A DNA stretch of 64,000 nt, taken from assembly GCA_040830725.1 (NCBI GenBank), contig JBFOMG010000039.1, positions 36,707-100,706 of the forward strand, written 5' to 3'. The position numbers were made by a program, and so were the translations under genes. This document shows, piece after piece, positions 63,681-64,000 of this stretch. Every line of letters begins with the position of its first letter. Position 1 is the first letter of the stretch. The DNA comes from JAWKWH01 sp040830725. GTDB taxonomy: Bacteria > Pseudomonadota > Alphaproteobacteria > Rhizobiales > Rhizobiaceae. The notes below the pieces were generated by a model. It saw nothing but the letters and a program-made list of their open reading frames with translations, was not told the DNA's origin and made no database searches.

Positions 63681-64000
63681 GCGATTTGTTTGCCAGGCGC
63701 CGGGCTCGCTTGACCGAGATTATCAAGGATGCCGGTCTTGGCGCCGTGGCGATCGTGCCGGGTCCGAATTTCTACTATCTTTCCGGATTGCACTTTCACC
63801 TGATGGAGCGGCCAACCCTTCTGATCGTGCTGGCTTCCGGTGAGATTGCCGGAATTGTTCCGGAGCTTGAGCGGTTGAAATGGTCTCAGACATTTCCCGG
63901 CGCACAAACTTTCTACTGGCAGGACGATGACGGGTTTGCTGGCGCATTCGCCCAGGCTTCGAAAGATCTCGGCTCCCTTTCCATTGGCATCGAAGGCCAA
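63677..64000 (+). CDS. Creatinase/prolidase-type M24 protein, N-terminal part
   Basis: The first 108 codons of a gene cut by the window end. The product begins MSDLFARRRARLTEI and continues with the creatinase/prolidase N-terminal domain (VPGPNFYYLSGLHFHLMERP, near 27-46, and GIVPELERLKW). This domain precedes the pita-bread M24 catalytic domain in Xaa-Pro peptidases, creatinase and ectoine hydrolase. The catalytic part lies outside the window, so the reaction cannot be read. The ATG overlaps the GntR stop. Confidence 0.85.
   Translation, partial: MSDLFARRRARLTEIIKDAGLGAVAIVPGPNFYYLSGLHFHLMERPTLLIVLASGEIAGIVPELERLKWSQTFPGAQTFYWQDDDGFAGAFAQASKDLGSLSIGIEGQ

Overview
The window looks like chromosomal DNA of an alphaproteobacterium of the order Hyphomicrobiales (Rhizobiales). 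The basis is gene content: an alphaproteobacterial-type GshA, the Tim44-like/MltA/Smr/XRE string beside FxsA, UbiE-UbiB, a class I deoxynucleoside operon with a two-domain aldehyde dehydrogenase, GlcDEF, and many binding-protein-dependent importers and LysR regulators. The DNA is moderately GC-rich and densely coded, with frequent 4-base ATGA overlaps. No phage, insertion sequence, CRISPR array, rRNA gene or replication origin was seen. The only RNA gene recognised is a tRNA-Ser(GGA) near 36.2 kb.

Layout. 0-8 kb: isocitrate lyase (aceA) and mixed single genes (receiver-like protein, DUF937 protein, gshA, rsmE, a PPP-type phosphatase). 8-13.4 kb: an FMN-dependent 2-hydroxyacid dehydrogenase followed by glcDEF, so a 2-hydroxyacid (glycolate/lactate) oxidation block; with aceA it suggests use of C2 compounds. 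13.4-19.3 kb: housekeeping and envelope genes (xre, smr, mltA, tim44-like, fxsA, ubiB, ubiE). 19.4-34.7 kb: nucleoside salvage and import. add and upp run rightward. The leftward operon holds ATPase, two permeases, cdd, deoC, an ALDH16-like dehydrogenase and deoA. The BMP-type binding protein lies about 2.8 kb upstream of the ATPase, separated by slyX, a VOC protein, ogt and an AT-richer orphan gene. 34.9-36.8 kb: msrA, a small membrane protein, tRNA-Ser and a 613-bp stretch without a gene.

36.8-43.7 kb: a LysR gene divergent from a six-gene operon with a PotABCD-type importer and two adenosine-deaminase-family enzymes, one with an altered active site. 43.8-49 kb: another LysR gene, a class IV aminotransferase, a lipid-kinase-like protein, an AstE/AspA-type deacylase and a small secreted protein.

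49-64 kb: a catabolic region. It holds a 2-oxoglutarate-semialdehyde dehydrogenase with an FAH-fold dehydratase, a LysR gene divergent from an MttB-family methyltransferase plus a GcvT-like protein, and an RbsABC-type importer whose operon contains a hydantoinase/oxoprolinase pair (hyuA, hyuB). Divergent from the importer are a GntR regulator and a creatinase/prolidase-type M24 protein cut by the window end. Together they look like an uptake and degradation system for an N-methylated or cyclic-amide compound. The substrate is inferred, not shown.
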